Below, piece after piece: positions 60,708 to 64,000 of a stretch of DNA of 64,000 nt. Where the stretch lies: assembly GCA_008508345.1 (NCBI GenBank), contig QNGE01000136.1:222656-286655 (forward strand). Direction: 5' to 3'. Positions within the stretch are counted from its first letter, which is position 1; every line of letters begins with the position of its first letter. Below the pieces are notes generated by a model. It was not told the DNA's origin, searched no databases, and saw only the letters and a program-made list of their open reading frames with translations. A program made the translations under genes and the position numbers. Origin of the DNA: Paragonimus westermani. Taxonomy: Eukaryota > Platyhelminthes > Trematoda > Plagiorchiida > Troglotrematidae.

Positions 60708-61715
60708 NGCCATCACGGTTTTTTTGTTGCCGACCGTTGTGGATCGTGACTTAGATCGCGACTTCGATCTGGTCCTTGAACCAGCAAATGTACGTTGCTG
60801 ACCAGAATGACAATCTCCTTCTTTATGGCTGACTGAATTGCACTGCCGATATCTGTGTTGTTTGAATGGGGGGAACCTGACGAAGTGCCAGGTTCCACAG
60901 TGCCAACATGCTGCTGGAGACTTCTTCCCAGTTTTCGGGCCGTTCAAGCCAGATGGTGTTTTGTGTGATGGGCCGGGGTTGCGCAATTTGACAGTAGAAG
61001 GATGTTGAACCGCACGAACTTCGGTACCACCTTGGCCCCCAGACTGGACCAGAGTGGCGTTATGCTTCAAGTTTACCAGTCGTTGGTACTCTGCAGCCAT
61101 GTCGTTCAAGTTGAGATTTGGTTCCTGTTCCAAACGGTTCACCAACGGAGTGCGTATATCAGCCAACTTCGGATATTGGGGACTGCATATCAGCATCAGC
61201 GACTTGAACTGATCGTCCGTCAGGGACTTCAGCTTGAAGCGTTCACATTCACGATTCACCTGTCCAACATGCATCAGGAAGTCGTCAGAATCGTTCATTA
61301 GCAGCTTGAGACATCTGTAACGAATACTGAACAAAGAAGATTGATCACCGAACAGATGACTAAGAGACTGGATAGTATCCTTGAAATTGCGGTCTCGAGG
61401 TTTATCAGGCAAAATACTGTTGCAATACTTGTCTAATTCAGCTTCACCGAGCTTACGAAGTAGCCGTCTGACTTTCCATCCATCGTCGTGGCCAGCGAAA
61501 TCAACTGTAAATAGATCCTCATAACGCCTGAACCAAGTGTCAAACGTAACATTTGAATCAGAATCGTAATGGAATTCCGATATACTATTGCACAAGGCAT
61601 CAATCGACGGTGCGTTTATAGCTGTAGGTTGTGCGGAGGCTTCTTTGGACTTCGCACGTATCTTTATCAGTTTAAGCTGCTGCTCCAATAACAATTCCAG
61701 CTTTGATGGGTCCAT
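60699..61715 (-). CDS. Open gag frame of a Ty3-type element (338 aa)
   Basis: Gag binds and packages element RNA in cytoplasmic particles. The ATG is at 61713-61715, 30 nt after the LTR side. Residues about 45-100 have SISEFHYDSDSNVTFDTWFR and a RYEDLF...VRRLLRKLG stretch. Residues about 120-200 have DTIQSLSHLFGD and NRECERFKLKSLTDDQFKSL. A zinc knuckle of CWHCGTWHFVRF...C...HKEGDC type lies at about 60810-60906, then an SR-rich basic tail (GSRTRSKSRSKSRS). It is open throughout, unlike the other gag here, but its 3' end runs through the N into repeat sequence and stops at 60699, so the natural C-terminus is lost. Confidence 0.85.
   Translation of the reverse strand: MDPSKLELLLEQQLKLIKIRAKSKEASAQPTAINAPSIDALCNSISEFHYDSDSNVTFDTWFRRYEDLFTVDFAGHDDGWKVRRLLRKLGEAELDKYCNSILPDKPRDRNFKDTIQSLSHLFGDQSSLFSIRYRCLKLLMNDSDDFLMHVGQVNRECERFKLKSLTDDQFKSLMLICSPQYPKLADIRTPLVNRLEQEPNLNLNDMAAEYQRLVNLKHNATLVQSGGQGGTEVRAVQHPSTVKLRNPGPSHKTPSGLNGPKTGKKSPAACWHCGTWHFVRFPPFKQHRYRQCNSVSHKEGDCHSGQQRTFAGSRTRSKSRSKSRSTTVGNKKTVMXRL
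60708..60708. other. Ambiguous base N at a repeat edge
   Basis: The only n in the window. It lies exactly where homology between the two 1270-bp copies ends and gag begins, which suggests an assembly join or a consensus conflict. Confidence 0.95.
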
Positions 61716-61721
61716 AATAAA

Positions 61722-61737
61722 CCAACATACGTCGCCA
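61722..61737 (-). promoter_or_regulatory. Candidate primer binding site
   Basis: On the - strand TGGCGACGTATGTTGG lies a few bases after the LTR end and just before the gag start. A TGG start is expected for a site complementary to a tRNA 3' CCA end. The tRNA was not identified. Confidence 0.45.
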
Positions 61738-61746
61738 AAAATGTTA

Positions 61747-63016
61747 TATCGCGGAGCGACCGAGTGGATGCAATTGAGCTGGAACGAGTCCTAGGACGCA
61801 GTGATATGGTACACACTGTTTTACACCAAAGAGCCGATTCCTCCAAAGCCGACTATGAAGGAAAAACACTGGACTCTCGAAATTCCGAATGCCCAAGCCG
61901 AAGTCAAAGTACAAAATGCAGCTCTTGCGTTTTTATAGCTCGTCAAGCCATCGGGTGAAAAAACAAGCTAACTAGCGTCCAGTATGTGAGTCGGCCCCAG
62001 AGGTAAAAAAAATGATGGTACATCAAAGGAATTCGGCTTTACAAAAAAACGGTAAATGCTCATTCCAGTTAGTGAACAGTTTTCTGGGGGGCTGACAACC
62101 GCAATAATGAAATGTTAACATATCTCAATATATGTCTTCTCTCTGCTTTGATGAAATGGTTAAAGGGAACTCAGTGTTTCAATTGTTTCTTTCCGTTCGC
62201 TTGTGGTGGCTGGATTTTGTACAGGTTTTTTTGATTCCAAATTGTTACAAACGGTTTCAGAACCCCTCACTCTCGAAGCAGGGACCTTGATCGGTTAACG
62301 TTTTCTGTAGTATTCCATAATGTCCTACGACTGGTGTCCGTCACCGTCTTGCATGCGATGCTTACACTTTGGTCGGATGTAACAATTGATTCAATCCACT
62401 TTTAAAAGTGTTCCACCAAGACAGCGATATATTTGGTTTCTGTAAGTGATTGCTAAAAAGGGGTCCATCACATCCACTGATTTTAATTCCTCAATTTCGC
62501 TGAGTAGGTTAGTGCTTTGATTGATTAATGCCCCCCAGCAGCCCACATTCTGGGCACATAATTGTGAACACCACCTATCATTTCTGGTCATTCAGCGTTT
62601 TGCTTCAACAGTTCGTCATTACGATGATATGCTGTATGAGCCAGCCGACATCTTGTCGCAAGCGTTTCTCTCTCAACTCCGCCGAGAATGCCTGTTTGCT
62701 TACTACGTCCCGCAACTGGCACATCATAATTCCGGCATTACCGAATCGTAAGTCTGACCAGTTCTCTTTGAATGAGTCCGCTTCCGGATGTCCTTCATCT
62801 TCAGTGATGTTCTCCAGGAAAGAAACTGATTATTTACCTCCCGGATCGCTGTGCTCACCCTCTGTACTGTTTGTAACCTTCTACGATAGTTCTCCAGCTT
62901 AACACTTTCAAATTTGATGATGTTGTTTCAGCGTTTGGCGCGCGGGAGTGTAAATCAAGAACAAAGTTCAATTTTCCAGATACATGGCGAATTGTAATGT
63001 CGTAACCCTATAATCG
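61747..63016 (-). repeat. 1270-bp direct repeat, copy B
   Basis: Same as 59438-60707. On the - strand it begins in the RNase H end (GYDITIRHVSGKLNFV), goes through an integrase start (about 62391-62700: WCSQLCAQ, INQSTNLLSEIE, VDVMDPFLA) and ends in an LTR-like part with TATAAAA at 61931-61940. Both coding parts contain stops that are shared by both copies. Confidence 0.95.
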
Positions 63017-63280
63017 CTAGCCCCAATGAACGGACTTTCCTCGGATGACCTCTGCTGAGTTAATCCATTATAAGGATTTATGGTCGGTCTCCACGGAGAA
63101 ACGGCAGACGGGCAAATATAGCTCGCATTTCACACGTCTCACACTATTGCCCGACGTTTATTGTCGTTTAACAGTTTCGACCGGCAGACGCTAACACCTG
63201 GCTGATATATCCAACAAGGCCGCCTTGCTGCTTCAGTAGGGCTCCGATCCTACGTCATTTGCATCTATTGCGCCAGTGAG
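62900..63280 (-). pseudogene. RNase H remnant of the Ty3-type element
   Basis: Read leftwards: DANDVG, LPVETVKRQ, then after a frameshift RFSVETDHKSL, a stop, WINSAEVIRGKSVHWG, and GYDITIRHVSGKLNFV. These match the DAS..G, ETDHK and RHV.GK.N..AD..SR blocks of Ty3 RNase H. At least three in-frame stops. Confidence 0.85.
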
Positions 63281-63299
63281 GTGCTGTCCACTCACTTGC

Positions 63300-64000
63300 T
63301 ACTTCAGAGCCAGTTGTCTCTTCGTACAACAATTGCTGGCCGGCGATTTACATGACGCTGCTCCAAAATTTGACGAAGAGTGAAAATGTGGTCTGTACAT
63401 CCCCGCCCGGAGCGAAACCCTACCTGTTCTTCCCTAATGTTTACCTCTCGAGCTGCAGTGAGTTGGCAAAGTATAATGGATGCTACAACCCTAGAAATGA
63501 CTGGGATCAAACTAATTACTCTGTGGTTTTCACAAGAGCCCCTTATACCTATATTGAATATAGGAACTATTATCGAGTGACCCCAACTCGAGGGGGGAGA
63601 TAGCTTCCGTCGTCCACAGAAGTTGAAATAAATGAGTCAAAGCTTCTATCGACGCCTCTCCCCCTTCTTTGAAAAGTGCCCGCACGAGGTGATCTGGACC
63701 AGCAGCCTTATTACGCTTGAGAGCCGCAATGCAATTTCGGATCTCAGTCTCAGTGGGTGGATCCAAGTCTACCGACCAGGGCACTACATTACAAGTTTGT
63801 GGCGGCAACGCGGGAGAAGCAGGAGGCCAGTTAACTTGACCCTCAGAGTGTCCCGCCCACCGCTCTAACCTTCTGGACTTATTATAGATGAGTTTGCCAT
63901 CTGTCCCGCTGATGGCTTCACTGACGGACGGTCGCCTCGGACCAGTTGCACGGATAAGCTTAAACAGTTTGCCGGTGTTTCCTGAAGCAAAAGCCGTCTC
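63300..64000 (-). mobile_element. LINE reverse transcriptase fragment, N-terminal part
   Basis: On the - strand from the right edge: ASGNTGKLFKLIRATGPRRP, SGTDGKLIYNKSRRLERWAG, then VDLDPPTETEIRNCIAALKR, NKAAGPDHLVRALFKEGGEA, and after a shift IPVISRVVASIILCQLTAAR and GFRSGRGCTDHIFTLRQILE. This is the linker and RT fingers of the same kind of LINE as in the introns, and among the best preserved copies. It ends at about 63300, where it abuts the Ty3 RNase H remnant. The endonuclease half would lie right of the window. Confidence 0.85.

Larger units (their letters stand above)
59438..63300 (-). mobile_element. Rearranged Ty3-type LTR element array
   Basis: Read on the - strand the order is: RNase H remnant, integrase start, LTR (63280 to 61747), primer-site region, gag (61715 to 60709), then abruptly RNase H end, integrase start and LTR again (60707 to 59438). 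Protease, RT and most of RNase H are missing after gag. It thus looks like two partial elements in tandem sharing the middle LTR, or an assembly join. Confidence 0.8.

Noticed and set aside
59438..63016. The two 1270-bp repeats as a simple pair of LTRs
   Set aside because: They contain RNase H end and integrase start. Only the part nearest gag (and nearest 59438) is likely LTR.
59434..63020. CTAG next to both outer ends of the 1270-bp repeats, as a target site duplication
   Set aside because: The right-hand CTAG lies inside RNase H coding sequence that continues past the repeat, so it is not an insertion edge. A four-base match is easily chance.
1..64000. Bacterial features: operons, CRISPR arrays, ribosome binding sites
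   Set aside because: Introns, animal protein families and eukaryotic retroelements show nuclear DNA of an animal; no spaced repeat array was seen.

Overview
The window looks like nuclear DNA of a flatworm, most likely a digenean fluke. It carries one large intron-rich animal gene embedded in decayed retroelements. The evidence is GT-AG introns, a clear animal HD-PTP (PTPN23) homologue, many copies of EEP-endonuclease non-LTR retrotransposons, CsRn1-like Ty3 gag/pol sequence, a Penelope-like element with a GIY-YIG domain, and hammerhead ribozyme motifs of the kind known from flatworm repeats. The species cannot be fixed from sequence alone. Most open frames outside the gene are short and chance-like.

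The host gene runs on the + strand from 5778 to 48481. I could chain 15 exons. Every junction is GT-AG, every phase matches, and the coding length is 5151 nt including the stop, or 1716 residues. The order is the rest of a BRO1 domain (5778-16544), the coiled-coil V domain (18655-36987), a proline/glutamine-rich linker (37620 to about 45500), a tyrosine-phosphatase-like domain (about 45530-46520) and a conserved C-terminal tail (48161-48481). The first part of BRO1, about 180 residues in the human protein, lies left of the window or in exons I could not recognise. HD-PTP is an ESCRT-associated scaffold for endosomal sorting. In this copy the phosphatase signature has lost its catalytic arginine and the WPD-type loop, so it should be a pseudophosphatase.

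Region by region: 1-5777 holds two LINE fragments and an intact-looking hammerhead ribozyme motif (866-910). From 5778 to 48481 lie the exons, with large introns that contain LINE fragments on both strands, a Penelope-like GIY-YIG remnant, a TG microsatellite and two decayed hammerhead-like relatives. From 48482 to 54835 there is mostly unrecognised sequence with one LINE fragment. From 54836 to 58840 lies an old Ty3-type LTR element on the + strand with both LTRs. From 59438 to about 63300, on the - strand, lies a rearranged Ty3-type array: a 1270-bp block present twice, 99.8% identical by eye, flanking an open gag frame. The only ambiguous base (60708) sits exactly at a block edge. The right edge (63300-64000) is a - strand LINE reverse transcriptase.

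The most notable items are the hammerhead ribozyme with its diverged relatives, the degenerate P-loop of the HD-PTP homologue, and the duplicated gag-bearing retroelement block.
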